A stretch of DNA of 64,000 nt from Bin87 sp965220095 (GTDB lineage: Bacteria; Chloroflexota; Dehalococcoidia; Lucifugimonadales; UBA3495): the NCBI GenBank assembly GCA_965220095.1, contig OZ244805.1, forward strand, positions 1,364,001 to 1,428,000, given 5' to 3'. The notes beneath the pieces are model-generated. The model saw only the letters and a list, made by a program, of their open reading frames with translations. It searched no databases and was not told the DNA's origin. Below are positions 1-8,166 of the stretch, in pieces. Within the stretch, counting starts at the first letter, position 1. Every line of letters starts with the position of its first letter. The position numbers and the translations under genes were made by a program.

Positions 1-681
1 GTAAACCTGCATTTCCACAAACTGGGGCAGCAGCGAGCTCAGTACCGTTGCCGCGTCCGGTTCGTAAATGTAGCCCACCCGCTGGGTACTGTCCAACTCC
101 GCCGGCACCACCGGCAAGATGCGTTCCATAACCGGTACCTGCTGCACCGTGGAGACGAACCGCATATAGGACAGATACACCTCGTCAACCTCCCCGGCCG
201 TGTAGTCGTCGATAACCAGCCGGGAAATGGCGGTGGTGTCGGCCAGCGAAACCCGGTCTCCCAGGTCGGTAAATACTGCCTGCACCCCCTGAGTGTAACG
301 CACCAGGAAGTCCCGGCCTTTGCGACCCACCACAATGCTCCGCACCGGGCGCTCGCTGTCCAGAATGAACTGGGCGACCCGTCGGTTGATGGTGGAGTGC
401 ATTCCACCGGCCAGTCCGCGGTCGGGCGTGACGACCACCAACGCGATACGGTTGACCGGTCGCACCTGCAACAGCGCATGGGTAGCGTCTTCATCGCCGG
501 CCGGTTGAGCGGCCAACTCGGCGATCACTTCGTGAATTTTTTCCGCGTAGGGCCGTCCTTCGGTAACCGCCTGCTGCGCCCGCCGCATCTTGGACGCCGC
601 GATCAACGACATGGCATTGGTAACCTTGCCGGTATTTTCGACGCTCCGGATGCGCCGCCGTATGTCTCTGACGCTGGGCAT
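1..681 (-). CDS. atpG: ATP synthase F1 subunit gamma (partial, C-terminus cut by window edge)
   Basis: Central stalk subunit that rotates inside the alpha3beta3 head of the F1Fo ATP synthase. The minus-strand frame is open from the ATG at 681-679 to the window edge, about 227 codons. It begins MPSVRDIRRRIRSVENTGKV and continues TNAMSLIAASKMRRAQ, the typical gamma N-terminal helix. The conserved C-terminal helix lies outside the window. It sits 62 bp downstream of atpA in the same direction, as expected for an atp operon; atpD and atpC should follow beyond coordinate 1. Confidence 0.95.
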   Translation of the reverse strand, partial: MPSVRDIRRRIRSVENTGKVTNAMSLIAASKMRRAQQAVTEGRPYAEKIHEVIAELAAQPAGDEDATHALLQVRPVNRIALVVVTPDRGLAGGMHSTINRRVAQFILDSERPVRSIVVGRKGRDFLVRYTQGVQAVFTDLGDRVSLADTTAISRLVIDDYTAGEVDEVYLSYMRFVSTVQQVPVMERILPVVPAELDSTQRVGYIYEPDAATVLSSLLPQFVEMQVY

Positions 682-743
682 ATTTCAACCTGACGATTAT
701 GGGCGATTGACCGTTAGCGCTTTGCTACCGAGTGTTTTTCAGT

Positions 744-2252
744 TTAGCCAAAGGTCGGTTTGAATTCGTTGATGGCTGCGGTGAGTTGGGCGCTCACATC
801 GTCGGAAACGTTGCCAGCCTCGATTATGGCTTGCCCGATCGCAGGATGGGTCGCGTTGAGGTGGCGGAGCAGCTGTTCTTCAAATGCTCCTACGCGTTCC
901 AGCGGTATGTCTTCCATGAGGCCGGAGTTCACCGCGAAGAGAACCATCACTTCCTCTCCCAGGTTCAGCGGTTGGTATTGACCCTGCTTCAGCGCCTCCG
1001 TTGCCAGCTGACCCCGCGCCAGTTGCGCCCGGGTTGAAGCGTCCAGGTCGGCGGTGCCAAACTGGGCGAAGGTGGCCAATTCGCGATACTGGGCCAGGTC
1101 CATGCGGAGGCTGCCAGCCACCTGCCGCACCGCCCGGGTCTGGGCCGCGCCGCCCACTCGGGAAACCGACAAACCCACGTTGATGGCCGGTCGAATACCC
1201 ACGTTGAACAGTTCCGGCTCCAGGTAAATCTGGCCGTCGGTAATGGAGATGACGTTGGTTGGGATGTACGCGGACACGTCTCCGGCCTGCGTCTCGATGA
1301 TGGGCAAGGCCGTGATCGACCCCCCGCCGAAGTCGTCGTGCATACGGGCGGCTCGTTCCAGCAAGCGGCTGTGCAGGTAGAACACGTCGCCCGGGTAAGC
1401 CTCGCGGCCGGCGGGACGGCGCAGCAGCAGCGACATCTGACGGTAGGCCCAGGCGTGCTTGGTCAGGTCATCGTATACGATGAGCACGTCCTTGCCCTCT
1501 TCCATGAAAGCCTCGCCCATGGCGCAACCGGCATAGGGCGCGATGAATTGCAACGGCGCGGAATCAGCGGAGCCGGCGTTAACCACAATGGTGTGATCCA
1601 TGGCGCCGTATTCTTCCAGGATACCCACCACCTGCGAAACCTTGCCCTGCTTCTGGCCGATGGCCACGTAAATGCAGATCAGGTCGGTTTCGCGCTGGTT
1701 GATGATGGTGTCGATGGCAATGGCCGTTTTGCCGGTGGAGCGGTCGCCGATAATCAGTTCTCGCTGGCCGCGGCCAATGGGAATCATGGCGTCAATGGCC
1801 TTGATGCCGGTTTGTACCGGGGTATCAACGGACTTGCGAACCACCACGTTGGGCGCCGTTCGCTCTACGGGCATGGTGCGATCGCTGGCAATGGGGCCCT
1901 TGCCATCCAGCGGGCGACCCAACGGATCCACCACGCGGCCCAGGAGTGCATCGCCGACGGGGACCTCAATAATTTGCCCGGTGGCTCTTACCCGGTCGCC
2001 CTCTTTCACGGCGTTGGGGTCGCCGAGGATGGCAGCGCCAACCACGTCGGCCTCCAGGTTGAGCGCCAGGCCAAGCACATCGTTGCCAAAGTCCAGTAGC
2101 TCATTGGAACGAACGCTCTGCAGGCCCTGAATGCTGGCAATACCGTCGCCGACCTGCAACACCGTGCCCACGTCTACGAGAGTCAGGTCGCCGCCGAACT
2201 CCTCGATCTGTCGTTTGATGAGTGATACTAGCTCTTGTCCGCTGACTGCCAT
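744..2252 (-). CDS. atpA: ATP synthase F1 subunit alpha
   Basis: Non-catalytic nucleotide-binding subunit of the F1 head. The 502-residue length is normal for the family. The Walker A loop reads GDRSTGKT at residues 169-176 (most bacteria have Q where this has S). The alpha signatures PIGRGQRELIIGD and SVSRVGGAAQ are present. Start is the ATG at 2252, preceded on the minus strand by an AAGGAGA-type ribosome-binding site. It lies between atpH, separated by a 160-bp repeat-bearing spacer, and atpG. Confidence 0.98.
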   Translation of the reverse strand: MAVSGQELVSLIKRQIEEFGGDLTLVDVGTVLQVGDGIASIQGLQSVRSNELLDFGNDVLGLALNLEADVVGAAILGDPNAVKEGDRVRATGQIIEVPVGDALLGRVVDPLGRPLDGKGPIASDRTMPVERTAPNVVVRKSVDTPVQTGIKAIDAMIPIGRGQRELIIGDRSTGKTAIAIDTIINQRETDLICIYVAIGQKQGKVSQVVGILEEYGAMDHTIVVNAGSADSAPLQFIAPYAGCAMGEAFMEEGKDVLIVYDDLTKHAWAYRQMSLLLRRPAGREAYPGDVFYLHSRLLERAARMHDDFGGGSITALPIIETQAGDVSAYIPTNVISITDGQIYLEPELFNVGIRPAINVGLSVSRVGGAAQTRAVRQVAGSLRMDLAQYRELATFAQFGTADLDASTRAQLARGQLATEALKQGQYQPLNLGEEVMVLFAVNSGLMEDIPLERVGAFEEQLLRHLNATHPAIGQAIIEAGNVSDDVSAQLTAAINEFKPTFG

Positions 2253-2322
2253 CGGCGAGTCTCCTTGTGTCCTGCGTTGCGCGTGTACTGCGGTTAGCTT
2301 AGCCGTCCGAAACGGGCGGCGA

Positions 2323-2389
2323 GTTCAATCTGACAAGTTCAATCTGACAAGTTCAATCTGACAAGTTCAATCTGACAAGTTCAATCTGA
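2323..2389. repeat. 14-bp tandem repeat, 4.8 copies, in the atpH-atpA spacer
   Basis: The unit GTTCAATCTGACAA is repeated perfectly at 2323, 2337, 2351 and 2365, with an 11-base fifth copy at 2379. It fills the middle of the 160-bp spacer, so it would be transcribed within the operon mRNA. No protein or hairpin function is apparent. It is the longest of a set of short tandem duplications in spacers of this window. Confidence 0.97.
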
Positions 2390-2412
2390 TTTGAAGCCGG
2401 TTTACCTGGGAA

Positions 2413-2952
2413 TCAAGCCGCCTGAGCGCGAACATTGTGGCGCAGCCGGTCCAGCGCGGAGCTGGTACTGCCGTCGAGCAGTTGATCGCCAATCTGGATA
2501 ACCAGGCCACCAAGAATATTCTCGTCGACCAGGGCGGTAACCACGACTTCCTTTCCGGTAAGAGAAGCCGCAAACCGGGAAATGCGATCCAGTTCGGCTT
2601 CCTCCAGGGGCACCGCCGCCGTAACTTCCACTCGTTGGCGTCCCAGATGTTCGTCAAGGAGGTCCGTATAACTGGCCTGCACGTCGGCAATGGCGTCCAC
2701 ACCGTTGCGGCTCACCAAAAGCGACACCAGGTTACGCACCAGCGGATGGACCTGGGCCAGCACTGATTCGACAGCGTTTATCTTGCGCTCCGACGAAATT
2801 TCGGCGTGTTTGAGGAACAGCGCGAACTCGTCGTCCTGGAGCACGTCAGACGCCAGACGCAAGTCCTGGTCCCACTCCTCCACGAGCGCGTTCTCCAGAG
2901 CCAACTCGAAGATGGCCTGTGCGTAGCGTTGCCCCGACAATCGTTTTGCCAC
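2413..2952 (-). CDS. atpH: ATP synthase F1 subunit delta
   Basis: Stator component joining the b-subunit peripheral stalk to the top of F1 (OSCP/delta family). The 179 residues are the normal length. It starts MAKRLSGQRYAQAIFELALE, the usual delta N-terminus, and ends with the family pattern LGGLVIQIGDQLLDGS then SALDRLRHNV. Order atpF-atpH-atpA is canonical. Spacers on both sides carry short tandem repeats. Confidence 0.96.
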   Translation of the reverse strand: MAKRLSGQRYAQAIFELALENALVEEWDQDLRLASDVLQDDEFALFLKHAEISSERKINAVESVLAQVHPLVRNLVSLLVSRNGVDAIADVQASYTDLLDEHLGRQRVEVTAAVPLEEAELDRISRFAASLTGKEVVVTALVDENILGGLVIQIGDQLLDGSTSSALDRLRHNVRAQAA

Positions 2953-2993
2953 GGCTGTGCTGCCTCCCTGTCCTGATTCCTGTGTAACCCGGC

Positions 2994-3054
2994 GCTGCGT
3001 AGCCGTTTTCTGCGTAGCCGTTATCTACGTAGCCGGTTGCTGCGTCACCGGCGA
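2994..3054. repeat. Imperfect 15-bp tandem repeat, about 4 copies, atpF-atpH spacer
   Basis: Units of the form CTGCGTAGCCGTTNT follow one another: GCTGCGTAGCCGTTTT, CTGCGTAGCCGTTAT, CTACGTAGCCGGTTG, CTGCGTCACCGGCG. Divergence between units suggests an older expansion than the perfect repeat at 2323-2389. Confidence 0.85.
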
Positions 3055-3108
3055 AAACCCGTCGGTACGGGCACATGGTCGCCGGTGGGCGTTTCGACGA
3101 TAGCCTGT

Positions 3109-3612
3109 CTAGCTGCGGCGGAGCACTTGCTCGCCTTCTGCCAGAACCTGATCGATGATTTCCTGATGAGCTTGCCGGTCCACGGTGCGGCGAATAATCC
3201 GCTCGGCGGCGGTGATGGCCAGATCGCCGAACGCGGCGCGAACCTCGTTGATGGCAGCGTCGCGCTCACGACCAATATCGGCCTGAGCCCGCTCGGTGAA
3301 GTCCACGGCGGCCTGCCGCGCACGGGCCATCTCTTCGTCGCGAAAACGGTCGGCGGCTTCCCGCGCCTGATCCAGCAGACGTTGTCCTTCACGGCGGGCT
3401 GCGTTCAGCTCCTCTTCGATTTCGGCGCGGGACGAAGCCACTTCCTCCCGGGCGCGGTCTGCGGCGGCCAGGCTGTCGCGGATGGTCTCAATCCGGCCGT
3501 CGATTGCGTTTAGCAAAGGACGGTAGGCGAATACGGCCAGCAATATCAGCAGAGCAATGTAGTTGATCAGATAACTGATCAGCGAGGGCACATTCAAGCC
3601 CAGTTCTGCCAT
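3109..3612 (-). CDS. atpF: ATP synthase Fo subunit b
   Basis: Peripheral-stalk subunit. The 167 residues comprise one N-terminal membrane helix at about residues 11-29 (SYLINYIALLILLAVFAYRP) followed by a long charged coiled coil rich in A, E, R and D. It starts 4 bp after the atpE stop, implying translational coupling. A single b gene is seen; no second b' subunit is present. Confidence 0.95.
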   Translation of the reverse strand: MAELGLNVPSLISYLINYIALLILLAVFAYRPLLNAIDGRIETIRDSLAAADRAREEVASSRAEIEEELNAARREGQRLLDQAREAADRFRDEEMARARQAAVDFTERAQADIGRERDAAINEVRAAFGDLAITAAERIIRRTVDRQAHQEIIDQVLAEGEQVLRRS

Positions 3613-3616
3613 GTTG

Positions 3617-3901
3617 CTACACCACGAAGAGCAGGATTACGGCCACGATGAGCGAGTAAATGCCCAACGCTTCCGCGAAGGCGATCGCCAGAATCATGTT
3701 CGTGGTAACGGCGCCGGCCGCTTCGGGGTTGCGCCCGATGGCGCCCATGGCTCCGGAGCCCAGGATGCCGATGCCAACGCCGGGGCCGACGACGCCGAGA
3801 CCGATAGCCAAGCCGGCTGCGACGTACTTGGCTCCGTCGTCGGACAACGCCTGAGCGCCCATTGCGAGCAGTGTCATCATCATTGAAAGGTCGATTGCCA
3901 T
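3617..3901 (-). CDS. atpE: ATP synthase Fo subunit c
   Basis: Rotor-ring proteolipid of 94 residues with two membrane helices. Helix 1 carries the glycine-rich GVGPGVGIGILGSG packing motif; the polar loop is GRNPEA; the ion-binding carboxylate is E77 in AFAEALGIY. Serine does not follow that Glu and the Na+-type Gln is not seen in helix 1, so H+ coupling is more likely (inference). The ATG at 3901 was chosen over a longer frame because GGAGGAAACTCAACA lies directly upstream and the family starts near here. Confidence 0.95.
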   Translation of the reverse strand: MAIDLSMMMTLLAMGAQALSDDGAKYVAAGLAIGLGVVGPGVGIGILGSGAMGAIGRNPEAAGAVTTNMILAIAFAEALGIYSLIVAVILLFVV

Positions 3902-3921
3902 TGTTGAGTTTCCTCCGTGTC

Positions 3922-3951
3922 GAATGTGGCCCAGTTGAATGTGGCCCTGAT
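3922..3951. repeat. 15-bp tandem duplication in the atpB-atpE spacer
   Basis: GAATGTGGCCC occurs at 3922-3932 and again at 3937-3947, as part of two adjacent 15-bp units (GAATGTGGCCCAGTT and GAATGTGGCCCTGAT). It is the third atp spacer with a short tandem duplication. Confidence 0.9.
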
Positions 3952-4027
3952 TTTGGTCGCTCCGCAACCGCGCCTAGTGCGCGGGAGCGGGTAATTCCCG
4001 ATTATTTTTGCTTGCGCTGCTGGCCGG

Positions 4028-5077
4028 TTAGTGCTCCTCGTGACTGACCGCCACCGACAGGAATACCAGCGTCAGGCCGGCGAAGATGACCGACTGGATT
4101 AGCCCCACCAGCAGTTCGAGTCCGAACACGAACTGGGTCGCCACGAAGGGCACCAGGAAGGTGATCATCACCACCAGAATTTCACCGGCGGTCATGTTTC
4201 CAAACAGCCGGAAGGTGAACGACACAATCCGCACGAACTCGGAAATCAGCTCCAGAAAACCAACCATCACGTTGATCAGGCCCGATGGCCGCCCGCGCAG
4301 GATGTCGCCAAAGGCGAAGAACTTCTTCAGGTAGCCGAAGTTGTGCGCCCGGAACCCCCAGTATTCAACGAACACGAAGGAAATCAGCGCCAACGCCAGC
4401 GGCATATTCAGGTCGGTGCCGGCCGGCCGCAGCAGGTGCGCTCTGATTTCAAACCCGTGCTCGCCGCCGGCGCCGAAGCCAATGGCCTGGTATATCGGTA
4501 TCAGGAAGATGGCCAGCCAGGCGTTGAAAAGCACGAAGAAGAAGATGGTAGCCACCACCGGAAATGCCTTGCGCGCCATCTCCGGCCCCAAAACCCCGGT
4601 GGCGAAGTTCAGCACCATCTCAAACAGCATCTCGACCAGCGCCTGCAACCGGCCCGGAACAACCTTGGGCTGCCGCGCGCCGCCGACAAAGAACACCAGC
4701 ATCACGATACTGACCAGCCAGGCCGACACCAGCGTGTTGGTGATGGCGATGTCCATGACCCCCAGGAGTTCACCGTGATGTTCCTCTGCCGCGGGATGGG
4801 CGTCAGCGCTGTCCGAGGACTCACTCTGACTGGCGTCGGATGATTCGGCCTCGGCATGGGCGCCGGCATCCTCGCCAAGTTCAATGCCCAGAGCGGAATA
4901 GCGGGCCTCTTTCGGGAAAATCGGTTGCGGTGGTAGATGGATTTCGGGTTGGGGTACGAACGGCCGGCCGGATTCACCACCGAACATACGCGAGCCGACG
5001 GCTCCAACGACAAAACCGACGATGAGCAGCACGCCCATGCCGATGCCAAAGAGCATTAGCATCCGATTACGTGACAC
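4028..5077 (-). CDS. atpB: ATP synthase Fo subunit a
   Basis: Stationary proton-channel subunit facing the c ring. At 349 residues it is long for the family. The essential arginine is R290 within SFTFRLFGNMTAGE. Several hydrophobic helices follow residue 110. After the first membrane helix (about 10-29) comes an extra-membrane stretch at about residues 68-102 that is almost entirely E, D, S, A and H. This acidic insertion accounts for the extra length. It starts 2 bp after the AtpI-like gene. Confidence 0.96.
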   Translation of the reverse strand: MSRNRMLMLFGIGMGVLLIVGFVVGAVGSRMFGGESGRPFVPQPEIHLPPQPIFPKEARYSALGIELGEDAGAHAEAESSDASQSESSDSADAHPAAEEHHGELLGVMDIAITNTLVSAWLVSIVMLVFFVGGARQPKVVPGRLQALVEMLFEMVLNFATGVLGPEMARKAFPVVATIFFFVLFNAWLAIFLIPIYQAIGFGAGGEHGFEIRAHLLRPAGTDLNMPLALALISFVFVEYWGFRAHNFGYLKKFFAFGDILRGRPSGLINVMVGFLELISEFVRIVSFTFRLFGNMTAGEILVVMITFLVPFVATQFVFGLELLVGLIQSVIFAGLTLVFLSVAVSHEEH

Positions 5078-5079
5078 GA

Positions 5080-5352
5080 CTAGTTGATGCCTCCGTCGTT
5101 ATCACCCGGCGTGTCCCGTCGTCGCGACGACGGTTGCGGCGGGTTGGAACCGTAGATAGCCCGCAAAACCATCCGGTACACGCCGTAAAAGGCGACTACG
5201 CTGCCCAGCACTGTTCCCAACAGCACCAGCAACGCTACCTGACCGGTTAGCTTCCCCAGCCATAGGCCCCCAATAATGCCCAGCACAATGCAGATGGCAA
5301 CATACCAACCTAAGCCAGTGAGCCGCAGGGCGACAAGAAGCCAGGACGGCAT
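5080..5352 (-). CDS. AtpI/AtpZ-like small membrane protein
   Basis: A 90-residue protein with two hydrophobic helices (about 13-33 and 38-60) and a polar Arg/Pro/Asp-rich tail. Its position as first gene of the atp operon and its size match the AtpI/AtpZ family, which helps c-ring assembly or cation uptake (family knowledge). Sequence divergence within that family is high, so the assignment rests largely on context. Confidence 0.75.
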   Translation of the reverse strand: MPSWLLVALRLTGLGWYVAICIVLGIIGGLWLGKLTGQVALLVLLGTVLGSVVAFYGVYRMVLRAIYGSNPPQPSSRRRDTPGDNDGGIN

Positions 5353-5455
5353 GAGCGTTCACAAACAAACCAGTTGACGGGCGGCGAAAATAGTAGCATC
5401 GGTTTTCGGGCGTGTCAATGCGAACGACGTCCAAATACGTAATCTGGCAACGAAA

Positions 5456-5484
5456 ACGCCCCGCCAGTTCTGGTATCGGGGCGT
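5456..5484 (-). terminator. Rho-independent-type terminator after the bifunctional nuclease gene
   Basis: A perfect 8-bp stem pairs ACGCCCCG (5456-5463) with CGGGGCGT (5477-5484) around a 13-nt loop. Read on the minus strand it is followed by TTTTCG. It lies 39 bp past the stop of the gene at 5523-6077 and before the atp operon, so it probably separates the two transcripts. Confidence 0.75.
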
Positions 5485-5522
5485 ATTATCCATCGTTAAG
5501 AGGGTGTTCAGCGCAACTCAAT

Positions 5523-6077
5523 CTACTTGCGTTCGAAGTCTTCCATATCCAACTCGTTGATCAGGTCGGTAAAGGCGGACAACTTTTGCAATTCTTCTTC
5601 GGTTACGTTGGCCTCGGCATCTTCAGTTGCGGCGCTCTCGGGCGTCAGAGGCTGTCCGGTATCCTGATCCATGGAGATTGCCGCTTTGTCCATCACTTCA
5701 TCGGCAACGTAGATGGGAACTTCGGCGCGCACGGCCACGGCCATGGCGTCGCTGGGCCGGGAGTCGATTTCGTGGATCTGGTCGCCGACTCGGATAACCA
5801 CTTTGGCGTAAAAGGTTTCGTTTTGCAGGTCATTCACCAGGATGTGCTCGAAGGAACCGCCCACCGATTTCACCAGGTCAACCAACAAGTCGTGGGTCAG
5901 TGGCCGGGGAACGGTCATTCCCTGCATCTTCACGGCAATGGCTTCGGCTTCGGTGGGGCCTATCCAGATGAGCAGGAAGAGGTTGGTTTCCAGTTCCTTC
6001 AGAACCACCACCCGTTGGTAATTCATCTGGCTGATCCGGATGCTGTCAATCACCAATTCACGCATATCTAGTTGCAT
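5523..6077 (-). CDS. Bifunctional nuclease family protein (BFN / DUF151)
   Basis: A 184-residue protein with the DUF151 core: ETNLFLLIWIGPTEAEAI, then PLTHDLLVDLVKSVGG and IDSRPSDAMAVAVRAEVPIYV. Family members cleave DNA or RNA in vitro and are thought to act in stress or replication-linked processes. The C-terminal 45 residues are acidic (EDAEANVTEEELQKL). The ATG at 6077 (MQLDMREL) is preferred because homologues begin here; an upstream in-frame start would add 20 residues of unlike composition. It is followed by a terminator hairpin. Confidence 0.9.
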   Translation of the reverse strand: MQLDMRELVIDSIRISQMNYQRVVVLKELETNLFLLIWIGPTEAEAIAVKMQGMTVPRPLTHDLLVDLVKSVGGSFEHILVNDLQNETFYAKVVIRVGDQIHEIDSRPSDAMAVAVRAEVPIYVADEVMDKAAISMDQDTGQPLTPESAATEDAEANVTEEELQKLSAFTDLINELDMEDFERK

Positions 6078-6275
6078 CACTCCCAGTGACCGCGTCCAGC
6101 ACAATGGTTGGGCCGAGCCTGTGACGGACCCCACCAATTGGCTCCGCCAATTCTACACCCACCAGTAAGGGGTTGCAACCACGAACCCGCGTCGCCACCC
6201 GGTCGCCGGGGCGTGTCTTGACCGGGTTTTCCCGGTCCGAAGCCTGCGTTGCGGGACAGTGGGGTGAGCCAATGC

Positions 6276-6767
6276 CTACCTGAAAACGCTTGGCTCGGCC
6301 ACATCCTCCGGAGCGAAATCGGCGGGCGATGGTACGGAGGAGTTTGCGGAGGACGCCAGCGCAGAACCGGCCAGCATGTCGATGCCCTTGCGGATTGAGC
6401 CGGTGGCAGCGGCCAGGTCGCGCTCCAGGTTGCGCAAAGTACGCAGCGCGTAGGCGTCGGCATGGTTGCGGCGATTCTCAGCGTCCTGCTCGGCCTGCTG
6501 CATCATTCGACGTGCCTTGACCTCGGCCTCGCGCAGCATTTCCTCGGCCTTGCGACCCAGCTCGTGGTCGCCGAGACGGCTGCGGAACTCCTGCTCCAGG
6601 TGCTGACGGGTCTGGTGCGCCTCAGACGCCGCCGACGTCATGATCTCATCCTTGCGGGACAGCATTTCCTCGGCGTGTCGAATTTCCTGTGGGATGGCCA
6701 TGCGAAGTTGGGCCATCAGCTCGTTGAGCTTCACCTTGTCAACCATGGCGCTGTTGCTCAGCGGCAC
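6276..6767 (-). CDS. SepIVA-like coiled-coil protein
   Basis: A mainly helical, charged protein with long coiled-coil segments (PQEIRHAEEMLSRKDEI; REAEVKARRMMQQAEQDAE). The pattern VPLSNSAMVDKVKLNEL then IPQEIRHAEEM matches the SepIVA/DivIVA-related family that lies beside coaD in mycobacteria and acts in septation and envelope growth (family knowledge). The given start is a GTG at 6767, but the frame stays open upstream to a stop, and the extra 19 codons read DINNIIDRIELLVDSSKS, resembling the normal family N-terminus. The true start may be a rare ATC (6824) or ATT (6827) codon. Confidence 0.75.
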   Translation of the reverse strand: MPLSNSAMVDKVKLNELMAQLRMAIPQEIRHAEEMLSRKDEIMTSAASEAHQTRQHLEQEFRSRLGDHELGRKAEEMLREAEVKARRMMQQAEQDAENRRNHADAYALRTLRNLERDLAAATGSIRKGIDMLAGSALASSANSSVPSPADFAPEDVAEPSVFR

Positions 6768-6879
6768 CGATTTGCTCGAATCAACCAGCAGTTCAATGCG
6801 GTCGATGATGTTGTTGATGTCGATAATGTCCCCCTTGTGCCGGTCGTTAAACTTGCCCTGGTCTGGCTAAAAGCCGGGG

Positions 6880-7368
6880 CTATTGAGCCGGCAGCTGGAA
6901 TTTCTCGTGCAGGGCGGCGGCCACGTGGGGCGGCACCATTCCGGTGATGTCGCCGCCCAGCCGCGCCACCTCTTTGAGCAGGCTGGAACTGATCATCATG
7001 TGTTCCGGGTCGCTCATCAGCGCCACCATGTCGACGTCAGGTTCCAGCCGCCGGTTCATAAAGAACATCTGGGATTCATACTCAAAATCGGGGCCGCTGC
7101 GCAGGCCGCGGATGATGGTTGCCGCGTCGGTATCCCGGGCGCATTTCACCACCAGGCCGGTAAAGGGAATCACCTCTATGTTGCCGATGTCGGCCACGGC
7201 CCGGCGCATGAGGTCCACGCGTTCTGCGGTGTTGAACAGGAGGCTCTTGGACGGTGTGTCGTACACGGCGACCAGAACTTTATCGAACAACCGTGCAGCA
7301 CGAAGGGCCACATCCAGGTGTCCCATCGTTACCGGGTCGAAAGAACCCGGATAGAGAGCGGTTACCAT
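6880..7368 (-). CDS. coaD: Phosphopantetheine adenylyltransferase
   Basis: Transfers AMP from ATP to 4'-phosphopantetheine, the penultimate step of coenzyme A synthesis. The 162 residues carry the nucleotidyltransferase motif YPGSFDPVTMGHLD (T14..H17), RGLRSGPDFEYE and the ISSSLLKEVARLGGD motif near the C-terminus. It lies 17 bp downstream of rsmD on the same strand; rsmD-coaD pairing is common in bacteria. Confidence 0.97.
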   Translation of the reverse strand: MVTALYPGSFDPVTMGHLDVALRAARLFDKVLVAVYDTPSKSLLFNTAERVDLMRRAVADIGNIEVIPFTGLVVKCARDTDAATIIRGLRSGPDFEYESQMFFMNRRLEPDVDMVALMSDPEHMMISSSLLKEVARLGGDITGMVPPHVAAALHEKFQLPAQ

Positions 7369-7385
7369 TCGGCTAATCTCCTGAT

Positions 7386-8003
7386 TCAGTTGCGTTGTTC
7401 AATTTCTCTGTTCAGTTGCGTTGCCGGCCAGTCCGGATCGTATCGGTAAAAGGTAACGCCGTTGTCGCCGTACCGCCGCTGGTCGTATTGTCGCAGGTGA
7501 CGGATGTCCTGCGGCGCCGATATGCGGCTGCTGTGTCCCAGCACCACGGTGGCGTCGACGGCCAGCACGCCGGGCGCGGCCAATGCCCGCAGCACGGGAG
7601 CCAGGTCCTGCACCCGGTACGGCGGATCGAGCAGGACCAGGTCAAAAGGTTCCTGCCGACGTGCCAGATACCGCAGGGTGTCGGCACAGTGCACCTTGCT
7701 TGCGCCGGCAAAACCGGTGTGGTTCAGATTGTCCTGCAGCGGGCGACACTGCCGGGCGTTCTGCTCCACGAAATCGGCCCATGCCGCACCCCGGCTCAAC
7801 GCTTCGATACCGAGGCTCCCGGTGCCCGCAAACAGGTCAACGGCGCGCCGGCCAACAACCTGGTCAGATTCCAAAATGTTAAAGATGGCCGCGCGGACCC
7901 GTTCTGTGGTGGGCCGAACGCCCGCAACCACGGCCCCTTGGAGCCGCAAGCCGCGTGCATCACCGCCGGCAACGCGCATCGTGTTGGAATTGCGTGGGGG
8001 CAT
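7386..8003 (-). CDS. rsmD: 16S rRNA (guanine(966)-N(2))-methyltransferase
   Basis: SAM-dependent methyltransferase acting on G966 of 16S rRNA. Numbered from the ATG at 8003, the SAM motif DLFAGTGSLGIEALSRG is at residues 56-72 and the catalytic DPPY at 126-129. The family N-terminus MRVAGGDARGLRL begins at residue 9, so an internal ATG at 7979 is an equally good start. A longer open frame to 8180 adds residues without similarity and partly overlaps an inserted repeat element, so it was rejected. The 3' end carries a 13-bp triplication (7385-7423). Confidence 0.93.
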   Translation of the reverse strand: MPPRNSNTMRVAGGDARGLRLQGAVVAGVRPTTERVRAAIFNILESDQVVGRRAVDLFAGTGSLGIEALSRGAAWADFVEQNARQCRPLQDNLNHTGFAGASKVHCADTLRYLARRQEPFDLVLLDPPYRVQDLAPVLRALAAPGVLAVDATVVLGHSSRISAPQDIRHLRQYDQRRYGDNGVTFYRYDPDWPATQLNREIEQRN

Positions 8004-8166
8004 TTTATTGCGGGCAGTTGACGGGTTGCCGGTTACGCGAGTTGCGGGTTTTGAGGGATTTTGCACCCCGACAATCCGGGTAATTTGCATGGATGTACAG
8101 GATAAACCGGATTTTGGAGGTAGGAAAAGGGCAGTCGGACGGCTTGCATGTACGTGGATTGGCCGG

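Noticed and set aside
1338..2099. Long plus-strand open frames opposite atpA and similar frames opposite fusA-like, ribF and gcvT genes
   Set aside because: They are antisense shadows of strongly conserved genes, with His/Gly-rich or Arg/Pro-rich composition and no ribosome-binding site.
2323..2389. Five short repeats considered as a CRISPR or iteron cluster
   Set aside because: Units of 14 bp are directly adjacent with no spacers, lie inside the atp operon, and no replication gene is nearby.
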